This document shows, piece by piece, positions 1-9,537 of a DNA stretch of 64,000 bases (the first letter of the stretch is position 1; every line of letters starts with the position of its first letter). This DNA comes from Chryseobacterium sp. LJ668 (GTDB lineage Bacteria; Bacteroidota; Bacteroidia; Flavobacteriales; Weeksellaceae). Under the pieces are notes generated by a model. It saw only the letters and a program-made list of their open reading frames with translations. It made no database searches and was not told where the DNA came from. Both the position numbers and the translations under genes were made by a program. The DNA is taken from contig NZ_CP080443.1 of the NCBI RefSeq assembly GCF_019613955.1, positions 2,837,001 to 2,901,000 on the forward strand, in the 5' to 3' direction.

Positions 1-119
1 ACGATTACGTGAGCTACGGTACAGAAGCTAAGGTAAAAGAAGCCGGAAAGCTCTCTGTTGAAGGAAAAGAATACATCGTACAAGACGGTGATATTATGCA
101 CTTCAGATTTAATGTTTAA
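1..119 (+). CDS. ychF: Redox/ribosome-associated GTPase YchF, C-terminal end (partial)
   Basis: The frame open from base 3 gives 38 residues ending in [18 protein letters not shown] and a TAA stop. This is the highly conserved C-terminus of the YchF/Ola1 P-loop ATPase/GTPase, part of its TGS domain. YchF is a cytoplasmic ribosome-associated nucleotide hydrolase linked to translation and the oxidative stress response. Only the tail is present because the window begins inside the gene, so the nucleotide-binding motifs cannot be checked. A strong hairpin with a T-run follows directly, so the gene probably ends its transcript here. The identification rests on the conserved tail alone but that tail is very distinctive. 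Confidence 0.9.
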   Translation, partial: DYVSYGTEAKVKEAGKLSVEGKEYIVQDGDIMHFRFNV

Positions 120-151
120 AAATATTAAAAGTTAGTTATAGTATTTTAAAG

Positions 152-182
152 AGCGCTCCCATGAATTTGGGAGCGTTTTTGT
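152..182 (+). terminator. Rho-independent terminator after ychF
   Basis: A perfect 7-bp stem, CGCTCCC (154-160) with GGGAGCG (169-175), has an 8-nt loop and is followed by five T residues. It lies 35 bases after the ychF stop. Confidence 0.85.
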
Positions 183-201
183 TATCTTCATAAAAAGTTT
201 T

Positions 202-1278
202 ATGAAATATTTTATGCTTTTACTGTTTATCTTATTTTTTGTATCGTGCTCGAAAAATCCCGAAGAAAATTGTTTTATTGAAAAGGAAGATAAGACTATT
301 TATGAGGAAGAAAAACCATTTACTGCTCAGCAAATTCTTGAAAATAAGCCAGATTATCTTGAAGTGGTAAGTTTAAAAAATTACAGATCGTTCAGGCAAG
401 ACAGTATTGAACGTAATTATTTTCAAGATGAAGAATTAGAAGAAATAAAATGGGAAAAGAAAAAAGAAGAATACAAAGATTTTAAGGAGAAATTTGATGA
501 TCAGTTTTCATGCTCTAATAAACAAGTTTTGGGAAGTGCTCAATACTGTTTGGGGGAAAATAATCTGGGATACTGGCTGTTGAAAATTGAAAATAATAAA
601 ACAAATGCTTATTTTTTAGGATTGAGTTTCAGCCATTATTATTTTAATGAAATTCAGAAAAAGCCAATGATCAATAAGGGTTTTTTAGAACTTGAAGGAA
701 GTCTCGTTAAAATTGTTAAAGTTGCTGGCTTACCTGGATATGATGATTATTCTGCGATTGCAGACGGAAAATTATTTAAAATTAAATTAGAAGATTTAAT
801 GAAAGATTCCGACGATGATGGCTATAATGATATTTTTGAAAACGGTTTTGGTTTAAATCCGGATAGAAAAGATTCGGATGGTGACGGAATTGATGATTTT
901 AAAGACCTCAATCCGATGTTTAAATCTGAGAAAAATAAATTTACCCAACTTTACGAAGATCTTCTTCCTGATTATGGAAATGAAAATCTTCGTGATCATA
1001 ATTATTTTTTTGAAGTTTTTATCAGTGATTGCGATTACTTTCATCAGATAAATCCTAAATATCATGTTTTATTTATTCCAGAAGATTTGAAATCACAAAC
1101 AGATTATGTGAAAATTACTGATGTGTCAAGACATGGAATTGATAAAATCAAGAAAAATAAAAATAATCCGGATATTTTTTATATAAACAGTTGGGGAAGC
1201 GGCAGTTCGAGCGATTTTTCTGCTGAATATAAGAACGGAAAATGGGTTTTAACTATGGTAGGACAAACAGTGTCATAA
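202..1278 (+). CDS. Lipoprotein with thrombospondin type 3-like calcium repeats, function unknown
   Basis: The 358-residue product starts with a typical lipoprotein signal: two lysine-flanked hydrophobic stretches and a lipobox ending FVSC at Cys16. It should therefore be acylated and sit in the cell envelope. Around residues 200-237 it has Asp-rich repeats (DSDDDGYND, DSDGDGIDDFKD) of the kind that bind calcium in thrombospondin type 3 and type IX-secreted proteins. The rest of the sequence, rich in Lys and Asp/Glu, matches no family I recognise. It follows the ychF terminator and runs just ahead of an AraC regulator, 35 bases downstream, without clear functional linkage. A surface-exposed calcium-stabilised lipoprotein is the best inference; no activity can be assigned. 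Confidence 0.75.
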   Translation: MKYFMLLLFILFFVSCSKNPEENCFIEKEDKTIYEEEKPFTAQQILENKPDYLEVVSLKNYRSFRQDSIERNYFQDEELEEIKWEKKKEEYKDFKEKFDDQFSCSNKQVLGSAQYCLGENNLGYWLLKIENNKTNAYFLGLSFSHYYFNEIQKKPMINKGFLELEGSLVKIVKVAGLPGYDDYSAIADGKLFKIKLEDLMKDSDDDGYNDIFENGFGLNPDRKDSDGDGIDDFKDLNPMFKSEKNKFTQLYEDLLPDYGNENLRDHNYFFEVFISDCDYFHQINPKYHVLFIPEDLKSQTDYVKITDVSRHGIDKIKKNKNNPDIFYINSWGSGSSSDFSAEYKNGKWVLTMVGQTVS

Positions 1279-1313
1279 AATTTTTTATATTTGATTCATA
1301 CAAATTCCGCATC

Positions 1314-2252
1314 ATGGAAAAAATTGCTCACGCTTCTTTAGAAGACTTTTATGGAGAAATGGCAAAAATGCTCGGGAAAGATCTGGAAAGTATTTTTCCT
1401 AAAGGACTTCACAAAGATATCGGTCATTTTAATGTTTTTGATATTGCTCAAACCCTTGCGAATGTCAAGAAGACTTCTGAAATGCCTTACAACAGAAGAA
1501 AATATTATAAAATCAGTTTGATTCGGGGTAAAAACAGAGCGGAATATGCAGATAAAGTAATTTCGATAAAAAAGAACGCTTTGCTTTTTGCAACGCCCAA
1601 AGTTCCTTACCATTATGTTCCTGAAGATGAAGATCAGAAGGGAAGTTTCTGTGTTTTCACCGGTGATTTTTTTACTAAAAATTCTTCTCAGAATATATTG
1701 GAAGATCTGCCTTTATTTCAGCCGGGCGCAATTCCTGTTTTTGAAATTGATGATAAAATGGCGGATGAAATTGAATTATTGTTTTCAAAAATCAAAAAAG
1801 AAATTGATTCTGATTATGTCTTTAAATATGATCTGATCAGAAATTATGTTTTTGAACTGATTCATTACGGACAAAAGTTACAGCCCGCCGTCAAATCTTC
1901 AACTTCTCACAACGCTTCGCTGCGTGTCGTTTCTTTATTTATTGAACTGCTCGAAAGGCAGTTTCCTATCGAATCTCCCGATCAACGTATTCAGCTGAAA
2001 GTTGCCAAAGATTATGCGGAAAGATTATCAATTCACGTGAATTATTTAAATAAAAATTTAAAAGAAAGTACAGGAAAAACGACCACCGAATTTATTGCAG
2101 ATCGTGTCATTCAGGAAGCTAAGATCTTATTAAAGCAAACCAATTGGAACGTTTCTGAGATTTCCTACGCATTGGGATTTGAAGAAATTGCTCATTTTTC
2201 AAATTTCTTTAAAAGAAAAACTACAATTGCTCCTCTTGAATTTCGTTCGTGA
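1314..2252 (+). CDS. AraC family transcriptional regulator
   Basis: The product is 312 residues when started at ATG 1314 (MEKIAHASL...). An upstream in-frame ATG at 1242 would overlap the preceding lipoprotein gene and add 24 residues unlike the family. The last ~100 residues form the AraC/XylS double helix-turn-helix DNA-binding domain. The first helix region is seen near AERLSIHVNYLNKNLKE, and the second in SEISYALGFEEIAHFSNFFKR, a classic signature. The N-terminal ~190 residues form a cupin-like sensor region. The gene stands 85 bases before a short-chain dehydrogenase on the same strand, so it plausibly controls that gene, as is common for this AraC type in flavobacteria. The ligand is unknown. 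Confidence 0.88.
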   Translation: MEKIAHASLEDFYGEMAKMLGKDLESIFPKGLHKDIGHFNVFDIAQTLANVKKTSEMPYNRRKYYKISLIRGKNRAEYADKVISIKKNALLFATPKVPYHYVPEDEDQKGSFCVFTGDFFTKNSSQNILEDLPLFQPGAIPVFEIDDKMADEIELLFSKIKKEIDSDYVFKYDLIRNYVFELIHYGQKLQPAVKSSTSHNASLRVVSLFIELLERQFPIESPDQRIQLKVAKDYAERLSIHVNYLNKNLKESTGKTTTEFIADRVIQEAKILLKQTNWNVSEISYALGFEEIAHFSNFFKRKTTIAPLEFRS

Positions 2253-2337
2253 TTTGAATTATGCAAATTTCAGATTGATTGAAGCAAATAAAGAACTTAC
2301 AAAATGACGGAACTTTGTCTCAATAAAAATATCAAAA

Positions 2338-3102
2338 ATGGATAACAGAACAAAAGTCGCAGTAATAACAGGCGGAAGTCGTGGATTAGGAAGAAATTCT
2401 GCATTGAAAATCGCTCAAAAAGGTCTAGATGTCATTATTACTTATCATAGCAATAAAGAAGAAGCTGAAAATGTAGTGAGCGAAATTCAGGCTTTAGGAA
2501 GAAAATCGATGGCTGTGCAATTAGATACTAGAGATGTAAAAAGTTTCGATCACTTTATTAAAACCGTCACCGAGCATTTACAAGAAAATACAGGAAGCCC
2601 GAATATAGATTTTCTGATCAATAACGCAGGAACGGCTTTGTATTCTCCAATCACAGAAACCACTGAAGAGCAGATGGATGATATGTTCAACATTCATTTC
2701 AAAGGTGTTTTCTTTTTAACTCAGAAATTTTTGCCATTCATCAATGATGGTGGCGGAATCATCAATATTTCTTCAGGATTGGCAAGATTTGCCTTACCGG
2801 GATCATCAGTTTACGGTTCTATGAAAGCCGGAGTTGAAATGTTGACGAAATACATGGCGAAAGAATTAGGTTCAAGAAGAATAAAAGTCAATGTGGTCGC
2901 TCCGGGAGCCATTGAAACCGATTTTGGTGGAGGAAGAACAAGAGATGATGAAAATATCAATGCAATGATTGCTTCAAATACCGCATTGGGAAGAGCAGGT
3001 TTGCCAGACGATATCGGTGGAGTAGTAGCATTTTTGTGTACCGAAGATGCAAGATGGATCAATGCACAAAGAATTGAAGCTTCTGGCGGAATGTTCTTTT
3101 AA
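2338..3102 (+). CDS. SDR family NAD(P)-dependent oxidoreductase
   Basis: This 254-residue protein is a classical short-chain dehydrogenase of normal length. The cofactor motif TGGSRGLG lies at residues 11-18, NNAG stabilises the central sheet, a serine sits in NISSG, and the catalytic pair is Tyr159/Lys163 in the YGSMK motif. The arginine-containing glycine motif and the nearby basic residues favour NADPH. It resembles the FabG/3-oxoacyl reductase branch, but the substrate cannot be read from sequence. It sits 85 bases after an AraC regulator, its likely controller, and ends before a long hairpin shared with the convergent aminotransferase gene. Confidence 0.9.
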   Translation: MDNRTKVAVITGGSRGLGRNSALKIAQKGLDVIITYHSNKEEAENVVSEIQALGRKSMAVQLDTRDVKSFDHFIKTVTEHLQENTGSPNIDFLINNAGTALYSPITETTEEQMDDMFNIHFKGVFFLTQKFLPFINDGGGIINISSGLARFALPGSSVYGSMKAGVEMLTKYMAKELGSRRIKVNVVAPGAIETDFGGGRTRDDENINAMIASNTALGRAGLPDDIGGVVAFLCTEDARWINAQRIEASGGMFF

Positions 3103-3134
3103 ACTGACAAAAAATAATTTCTTTTAATTCATTA

Positions 3135-3190
3135 TCTCTAGCGGATTTTGCGAATTGTACAGATCAATCAAAATCTGCTAGAGATTTTTA
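3135..3190 (+). terminator. Long hairpin terminator between convergent genes
   Basis: TCTCTAGCGGATTTTG (3135-3150) pairs with CAAAATCTGCTAGAGA (3169-3184) with one G-T pair in 16, followed by a T-rich run into 3190. It ends the SDR transcript. The stem may also act on the opposing aminotransferase transcript, but that side has no clear T-run. Confidence 0.8.
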
Positions 3191-4339
3191 TTACAACTTA
3201 GCCAAATTCTCGATCGCTTTTTCCAATGTTTCCTGCTTTTTAGCAAAACAAAGTCTGATTACATTTTCGTTCAGTTTATTTTTATAAAAAGATGAAAACG
3301 GAACGCTCGCCACTTTATGTTTAACCGTTAATTCCTGAGCGAAATCAAAATCAGATTTGTCTGAGATTTTATCATACTTCAAAGCCTGAAAATAGGTTCC
3401 TTCACAATCGAGCAATTCAAATGAAGTTTGCGCTAAACCTTGTCTTAAAAAATCTCTTTTTTCCTGGAAAAAATGATTCAGACCCAAATAATGCTCATCA
3501 TTTTTCATATATTCCGCCAAAGCCATTTGAATGGGTGTGTTGACCGAGAAAACATTGAACTGATGTACTTTCCTGAACTCGTCTGTCAAAGCTTTTGGAG
3601 CGGCACAATATCCGATTTTCCAACCGGTAACGTGAAAAAGTTTTCCGAATGAAGCAACTAAAAGACTCCTTTCTTTCAGTTCGGGATATTTGCAGATGCT
3701 CAAATGTTCTTTTCCGTCAAAAATAATATTCTCATATACTTCATCGCTTAAAATGAGGATCGAAGTGTCCTTTACAATAGAAATAAGTTCCTTAACATCG
3801 TTTTCCTTTAAAATCTTTCCTGAAGGATTGTTGGGATTGTTTATAATAATCATTTTGGTTTTTTCCGAGACTAAATTTTTCACAACATTCCAGTCAATTT
3901 CATAATCGGGAGCTCTCATTTCAAAACGTTTTATAATTCCTCCGAAAAGCTCTACTGTAGGCTCATAACAATCATAGGCAGGTTCAAAAATAATGACTTC
4001 ATCATCTTTTTTAATGAAAGTAGCAATTGTCGTAAAAATAGCTTGGGTTCCGCCTGCGGTAATGGTTATTTCAGAGTCCGGATGATAAGCCGTCTGATGA
4101 CTGTTTTCGATCTTTCTAGCTATTTCTTCTTTTAGACCCATTATTCCACCCATTGGCGCATATTGGTTAAAACCTTTTTGAATGAAATGATTTACAAAAT
4201 TTAAAAGTTGAGAATCGGGCATAAAATCAGGAAATCCCTGCGATAAATTGATGGCCTCATTTTCATTGGCCAATTGAGTCATCTGACTGAAAATTGTGGT
4301 TCCTACATTTGAAAGTTTTGAAAAAGGGAGTTGTATCAT
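3191..4339 (-). CDS. Methionine aminotransferase-like PLP enzyme (YbdL family)
   Basis: The 382-residue protein is a fold-type I pyridoxal-phosphate aminotransferase of class I/II. The N-terminal NLSQGFPDF motif, the substrate-loop sequence NQYAPMGG, NNPNNPSG at about 168-175 and the PLP lysine Lys233 in SFGKLFHVTGWKIGY all match the YbdL / kynurenine aminotransferase group. That group prefers methionine and related amino acids, transferring the amino group to a 2-oxo acid in the cytoplasm. The gene stands alone, converging with the SDR gene and divergent from parE. The exact substrate is inferred from family resemblance only. Confidence 0.88.
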   Translation of the reverse strand: MIQLPFSKLSNVGTTIFSQMTQLANENEAINLSQGFPDFMPDSQLLNFVNHFIQKGFNQYAPMGGIMGLKEEIARKIENSHQTAYHPDSEITITAGGTQAIFTTIATFIKKDDEVIIFEPAYDCYEPTVELFGGIIKRFEMRAPDYEIDWNVVKNLVSEKTKMIIINNPNNPSGKILKENDVKELISIVKDTSILILSDEVYENIIFDGKEHLSICKYPELKERSLLVASFGKLFHVTGWKIGYCAAPKALTDEFRKVHQFNVFSVNTPIQMALAEYMKNDEHYLGLNHFFQEKRDFLRQGLAQTSFELLDCEGTYFQALKYDKISDKSDFDFAQELTVKHKVASVPFSSFYKNKLNENVIRLCFAKKQETLEKAIENLAKL

Positions 4340-4521
4340 GTGATAAAAAATAATAAACTCTAATGTACAGCAATTTTTGAAATTTCAATTATATAACACT
4401 ATTGAAATTTCTAACTTAATCAATATTTAAACTTAAGTATCTGTCAATTTTTAAGGTTTAAACTTTAAACCGACCCCTATAAAATATAGTAGAAAAAACG
4501 GTCTCAAATATTCGGATATTT

Positions 4522-4549
4522 TTGTTTATTTCGTACTTTTGTATGTTTG
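4522..4549 (+). promoter_or_regulatory. Candidate promoter for the parE operon
   Basis: TATGTTTG (4542-4549) matches the Bacteroidota -7 consensus TAnnTTTG. A TTG at 4522-4524 lies 17 bases upstream; the usual spacing is about 19. The box ends 12 bases before the parE ATG, giving a very short leader. Confidence 0.45.
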
Positions 4550-4561
4550 CTGAAATAATCT

Positions 4562-6448
4562 ATGTCACAAGAAATAAACCCTGTATATTCCGAAGATAAC
4601 ATCAGAACCCTCGATTGGCAGGAGCATATTCGTTTACGTCCCGGTATGTACATTGGGAAGTTGGGAGACGGCTCATCTGCCGATGACGGTATTTATATTT
4701 TACTGAAAGAAATTCTTGATAACTCAATTGATGAGTTCAGAATGAAATCCGGGAAAAGAATTGAAATAAAAGTCGACGACGGGAGAGTAACGATTCGCGA
4801 TTTTGGGCGTGGAATTCCGTTAGGAAAAGTGGTTGATGCAGTTTCAAAAATGAATACCGGTGGAAAATATGACAGTAAAGCCTTCAAAAAATCTGTTGGT
4901 TTAAATGGAGTGGGGACTAAAGCTGTGAATGCACTTTCAGATTACTTCCGTGTACGGTCTTTCCGGGAAGGGAAAATGAAAATGGCAGAATTTTCAAGAG
5001 GAATCATTACCGAAGATCATGTAGAAAAAGAAACTTCAGACCGTAACGGAACTGAAATTTCATTTGTTCCGGATGCTGATATTTTTCTTCATTTTAAGTA
5101 CAGAAAAGAGTATATCGAGAGAATGCTCCGTAATTATTCTTACCTGAATCCGGGGTTAAAAATTCTTTTTAACGGCGAAACTTTTTATTCTGAAAACGGT
5201 CTTAAAGATTTACTGGAAGAAGAACTGGAAAATGATGTATTGTATCCGATTGTCCATTTACGCGATAATGACATCGAATTGGCGGTGACGCATACTGATA
5301 AATCACAAACAGAAACGTATTTTTCTTTCGTCAACGGACAAAATACTACCCAGGGCGGAACACATTTGAATGCATTTCGTGAAGCTTACGTAAAAACGAT
5401 CCGTGAGTTTTTTAATAAAAATTTTGATGCATCAGATATCAGAAAATCTATTGTCGCAGCAATTTCAATCAATGTCGAAGAACCGGTTTTTGAATCTCAG
5501 ACGAAAACGAAATTGGGCTCAAACGATATTGGCCCCAATGGTCCGACCGTAAGAATTTTTATTATCGATTTCTTAAAAAGTAAGTTGGATAATTTCCTGC
5601 ATAAAAATCCTGAGATTGCAGAAGCGATTCAGAGAAAAATTTTAATTTCAGAAAGAGAAAGAAAAGAACTTTCAGGAATTCAGAAGTTGGCGAGAGAAAG
5701 GGCAAAAAAAGTTTCGCTTCACAATAAAAAATTGCGTGACTGCAGACAGCATTACAACGATCAAAAAGCAGAAAGAAAAGCCGAAACTCAGATTTTCATT
5801 ACCGAGGGAGATTCTGCATCAGGATCTATCACAAAATCTAGAGATGTAGAAACACAGGCTGTATTTTCTTTAAAAGGTAAACCGTTGAACTGTTATGGTT
5901 TAACCAAAAAAGTAGTTTATGAAAATGAAGAATTCAACCTTTTGCAAGCTGCTTTAAACATTGAAGAAAGCCTTGAAGATTTAAGATATAATCAGGTTAT
6001 TATCGCAACCGATGCTGATGTTGACGGAATGCACATCAGACTTCTGATGATCACTTTTTTCCTTCAGTTTTTCCCTGATGTGATCAAGAACGGACATTTG
6101 TATATCCTCCAGACACCATTATTCAGAGTGAGAAATAAAAAGGAAACCAGATATTGTTATTCTGAGTTGGAAAGGGTAAAAGCTTTAAATGAACTAGGTA
6201 AAAACCCTGAGATTACCCGATTTAAAGGTTTGGGAGAAATTTCGCCCGATGAATTTAAGAATTTCATTGGAAAAGATATTCGCCTAGAACCTGTTGTTCT
6301 GGGAAAAGATCAAACGATTGAGCAGCTGCTCGAGTTTTATATGGGCAAAAATACGCCTGACAGACAGGTTTTTATTCTTGAAAATCTAGTGGTTGAAGAT
6401 TCTAATATCAGTGATAAAGAAATAGTAATAGAAGCTGAAGAGTTATAA
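4562..6448 (+). CDS. parE: DNA topoisomerase IV subunit B (type IIA, ATPase subunit)
   Basis: The 628-residue protein has the GHKL ATPase signature: [10 protein letters not shown] (the Asn that binds magnesium), DFGRGIPLG and [14 protein letters not shown]. The transducer domain follows, then the TOPRIM motifs EGDSASG (about 415-421) and [10 protein letters not shown] (from about 484), which coordinate the metal ions for cleavage. With ParC it decatenates chromosomes after replication using ATP. The length and the pairing with the parC-type gene downstream favour topoisomerase IV over gyrase B. It is the first gene of a four-gene run with parC and rhomboid genes. Confidence 0.93.
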   Translation: MSQEINPVYSEDNIRTLDWQEHIRLRPGMYIGKLGDGSSADDGIYILLKEILDNSIDEFRMKSGKRIEIKVDDGRVTIRDFGRGIPLGKVVDAVSKMNTGGKYDSKAFKKSVGLNGVGTKAVNALSDYFRVRSFREGKMKMAEFSRGIITEDHVEKETSDRNGTEISFVPDADIFLHFKYRKEYIERMLRNYSYLNPGLKILFNGETFYSENGLKDLLEEELENDVLYPIVHLRDNDIELAVTHTDKSQTETYFSFVNGQNTTQGGTHLNAFREAYVKTIREFFNKNFDASDIRKSIVAAISINVEEPVFESQTKTKLGSNDIGPNGPTVRIFIIDFLKSKLDNFLHKNPEIAEAIQRKILISERERKELSGIQKLARERAKKVSLHNKKLRDCRQHYNDQKAERKAETQIFITEGDSASGSITKSRDVETQAVFSLKGKPLNCYGLTKKVVYENEEFNLLQAALNIEESLEDLRYNQVIIATDADVDGMHIRLLMITFFLQFFPDVIKNGHLYILQTPLFRVRNKKETRYCYSELERVKALNELGKNPEITRFKGLGEISPDEFKNFIGKDIRLEPVVLGKDQTIEQLLEFYMGKNTPDRQVFILENLVVEDSNISDKEIVIEAEEL

Positions 6449-6461
6449 AATATGAACACAA

Positions 6462-6935
6462 ATGAGATTAAGTAACCGAAGTAAAGCTCCAATCTACAAT
6501 TTTGTCAATACATTATTATTGATGACATTATTAATAGGAATCATTGCATTTTTATTGGAAGAATATAAGTTTAATATTTTGGGATTAGAAAGCTATCTTT
6601 TAATCATCATTCCACTCATTTTATTAACTCTTTATTATCTTAACGGCAGGCAGATTTTTGAATATGACAGTGATGGTGAAGCCATTCATTTTAGAAACAG
6701 AAATATTATACCCTTTTTAAGCAAAGCTTTAAGTGATGAATTTCCAAAATACAAACTCATTAAGTATGATGTGGTGAACATATTTTTTGTAAAAAGATTG
6801 TATTTAACAATATCTAGCAAAAACAGTGGTTCTACCATTTTAAAATACGAAATATCATATCTGACGCAGAAAGAAGTCAATGATTTGAAATTTTCGCTCA
6901 GTAAAGTAATCAAAGCAAATAAAGAAAGAAGATAG
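6462..6935 (+). CDS. Small membrane protein of unknown function between parE and parC
   Basis: The 157-residue product has two hydrophobic helices (about residues 15-35 and 42-60) followed by a soluble tail of about 95 residues rich in Lys, Ser and Ile. The topology resembles small bacterial PH-like membrane proteins, but I recognise no signature. It starts 13 bases after parE and ends 10 bases before parC, so it must be co-transcribed with the topoisomerase genes. Nothing suggests a role in DNA topology and the membrane location makes a direct role unlikely. Codon use looks like its neighbours. Confidence 0.7.
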   Translation: MRLSNRSKAPIYNFVNTLLLMTLLIGIIAFLLEEYKFNILGLESYLLIIIPLILLTLYYLNGRQIFEYDSDGEAIHFRNRNIIPFLSKALSDEFPKYKLIKYDVVNIFFVKRLYLTISSKNSGSTILKYEISYLTQKEVNDLKFSLSKVIKANKERR

Positions 6936-6945
6936 TAAGAAAGCA

Positions 6946-9531
6946 ATGATAGAAGAAAACGCTCACGAAGGCGAAAGCTTAAAAAAAGTTTCAGGACTGT
7001 ACAAAGACTGGTTTCTGGATTATGCATCTTATGTAATTTTAGACAGAGCCATTCCGTCTGTTTATGATGGCTTCAAACCTGTTCAGCGAAGAATTATGCA
7101 TTCCATGCGTGAATTGGAAGACGGCAGGTACAATAAAGTTGCCAATATTGTAGGGAATACCATGAAATATCACCCACACGGTGATGCATCAATTACTGAT
7201 GCGATGGTAGGAATAGGGCAGAGAGAACTTTTAATTGACACGCAGGGAAACTGGGGAAATATTTATACAGGAGATTCTGCAGCTGCCGCAAGATATATTG
7301 AAGCAAGATTGACACCGTTTGCTTTGGAAGTGGTTTTTAACCCAAAAACTACAGTTTGGTCTAAATCTTATGATGGCAGAAATAATGAACCTGTAGATTT
7401 GCCCGTAAAATTTCCTTTACTTCTGGCACAAGGTGTTGAAGGAATTGGAGTAGGACTTTCCACAAAGATTCTTCCGCACAATTTTAATGAATTAATTAAT
7501 GCATCTGTTGCTCATTTAAAAGGAAAAAAGTTTGAGCTTTTTCCCGATTTTTTGACGGCAGGTTTTCTCGATGTTTCAGAATATAACGATGGCCACAGAG
7601 GCGGAAAAGTAAGAGCAAGAGCCAAAATTTCTCAGGTCGACAAGCATACTCTGATGATTTCTGAGCTTCCCTTTTCTAAAAATACAGGCGATCTGATAGA
7701 TTCGATCATCAAAGCCAACGAAAAAGGTAAAATTAAAATTAAAAAAATTGAAGACAATACTTCAGATAAGGTTGAAATTCTGATTTATCTTCATAATGAG
7801 GTTTCACCCGACAAAACGATTGATGCATTGTACGCATTTACCGATTGTCAGGTTACTATTTCTCCAAATGCCTGTGTGATTGTCGGCGACAAGCCAATGT
7901 TCCTTAATGTTTCTGAAATTCTGAGAATGAATACCGATCACACGGTTTCACTGCTTAAAAAAGAATTGGAAATTGAACTCAATGAGCTGCAGGAAAGCTG
8001 GCATTTTTCTTCACTGGAAAGAATCTTCATTGAAAACAGAATCTATCACGACATTGAAGAAGTAAAAAGCTGGGAAGATGTTTTAACAACAATTGCAATT
8101 GGTTTAAAGCCCCACACAGCGCATCTTTTAAGAGAGGTTACTGAAGAAGATATTCTGAGACTAACAGAAATAAGAATTAAAAGAATTTCAAGATTCGATT
8201 TAGATAAATTTAAAGAAAATATTGCTGCGCTCGAAGGTAAAATAGAGCAGGTAAGGTATCATTTGGGCAATTTGACAGCTTATGCTATTGATTATTATTT
8301 AAATATACAGAAAAAATACGGAAAAGGAAAGGAGCGTAAAACCGAATTAAGGATTTTTGACACCATTGATGCCTCGAAAGTTGCCGTGGCCAACGAAAAA
8401 TTCTACGCCAATTTTGAAGAAGGTTTCGTAGGAACTTCATTGAAAAAAGATCAGTTTTTATTTGATTGTTCAGACATTGATGACATCATTACCTTCCGGA
8501 AAGACGGATGCATGAAGGTTGTAAAAGTAGAAGCCAAAACATTTATCGGAAAAGATATTCTCCACGTTGCGATCTGGAAGAAAAATGATAAACGTACCGT
8601 CTACAATATGATTTACCGTGAAGGAATGCAAGGTCCGTACTACATGAAACGTTTTTCTGTAACCGGTGTGACAAGAAATACAGATTACCCTTTAGCATCA
8701 GACACAAAAGGTTCTGAAACACTTTATTTCTCAGCAAATCCTAATGGTGAAGCGGAGACAGTGACGGTTCTTTTAAAGCCGAACCCAAGAATCAGAAAAA
8801 ATAAAATGGATATTGATTTCTCTGAAATAGGGATCAAAGGACGTGACTCTAAAGGAAATCTGGTTACCAAATATTCTATAAAAAAAGTAGATCTCAAAGA
8901 AGAGGGTGTTTCTACTTTGGCACCACGAAAAATCTGGTTTGATGATACGGTAAGACGCTTAAATGCCGATGTAAGAGGAACTCTACTGGGAAGCTTCAAA
9001 GGAGATGACAAAATCCTGACCGTTAATTCTCAGGGTGAAGCAAAACTGATTAGCTTTGACCTTGGAAACCGATTTGATGACGAATATATCATCCTCGAAA
9101 AGTGGCGACCACAACAGCCTATCACCTGTATCTATTATGATGGCGAAAAAGATATTTATTTTATCAAAAGATTTTTGCTTGAAAATACAACCAATCCGCA
9201 GACCTTTATGCCATCTGAGCATCCGAAATCTTTTATTGAAAGAATTTTAGTCTCTAATGGCGCAACAGCAGAGATCATTTTCGCAAAAGACAAAGGAAAA
9301 GAGCGTGAACCGGAAACGGTAAACGTAGATGAATTTATTGGTGTAAAAGGAATTAAGGCAATCGGAAATCAATTTACCAAATTTAAGGTAAAAACAATTA
9401 ATATCACCGTTCCCGAACCGGAAGAAGAGGAAGAACCTGAAGTGTATGAAGAACCAGAAATTACGCCTTCACCAGACGATGACGGCGGAACGATTGGTAA
9501 TCTTTTTGAAGAGGGAAGTATAGAAAATTAA
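6946..9531 (+). CDS. parC: DNA topoisomerase IV subunit A
   Basis: The 861-residue protein is the DNA-cleaving partner of ParE. The winged-helix region contains QRRIMHSM and KYHPHGDASITDAMV. The catalytic tyrosine is Tyr117 in AAAARYIEARLTPFA. The C-terminal half carries beta-pinwheel repeats, and the last ~45 residues are an acidic Glu/Pro-rich tail. No GyrA-box is seen, which supports ParC rather than GyrA. The residue after HPHGD, which is Ser in E. coli ParC and GyrA, is Ala81 here. The gene follows the small membrane protein by 10 bases and precedes the rhomboid gene by 6. Confidence 0.93.
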   Translation: MIEENAHEGESLKKVSGLYKDWFLDYASYVILDRAIPSVYDGFKPVQRRIMHSMRELEDGRYNKVANIVGNTMKYHPHGDASITDAMVGIGQRELLIDTQGNWGNIYTGDSAAAARYIEARLTPFALEVVFNPKTTVWSKSYDGRNNEPVDLPVKFPLLLAQGVEGIGVGLSTKILPHNFNELINASVAHLKGKKFELFPDFLTAGFLDVSEYNDGHRGGKVRARAKISQVDKHTLMISELPFSKNTGDLIDSIIKANEKGKIKIKKIEDNTSDKVEILIYLHNEVSPDKTIDALYAFTDCQVTISPNACVIVGDKPMFLNVSEILRMNTDHTVSLLKKELEIELNELQESWHFSSLERIFIENRIYHDIEEVKSWEDVLTTIAIGLKPHTAHLLREVTEEDILRLTEIRIKRISRFDLDKFKENIAALEGKIEQVRYHLGNLTAYAIDYYLNIQKKYGKGKERKTELRIFDTIDASKVAVANEKFYANFEEGFVGTSLKKDQFLFDCSDIDDIITFRKDGCMKVVKVEAKTFIGKDILHVAIWKKNDKRTVYNMIYREGMQGPYYMKRFSVTGVTRNTDYPLASDTKGSETLYFSANPNGEAETVTVLLKPNPRIRKNKMDIDFSEIGIKGRDSKGNLVTKYSIKKVDLKEEGVSTLAPRKIWFDDTVRRLNADVRGTLLGSFKGDDKILTVNSQGEAKLISFDLGNRFDDEYIILEKWRPQQPITCIYYDGEKDIYFIKRFLLENTTNPQTFMPSEHPKSFIERILVSNGATAEIIFAKDKGKEREPETVNVDEFIGVKGIKAIGNQFTKFKVKTINITVPEPEEEEEPEVYEEPEITPSPDDDGGTIGNLFEEGSIEN

Positions 9532-9537
9532 GAAAAT

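Noticed and set aside
1242..1313. Longer AraC start overlapping the lipoprotein gene
   Set aside because: The added 24 residues do not match the family and the overlap is avoidable with ATG 1314.
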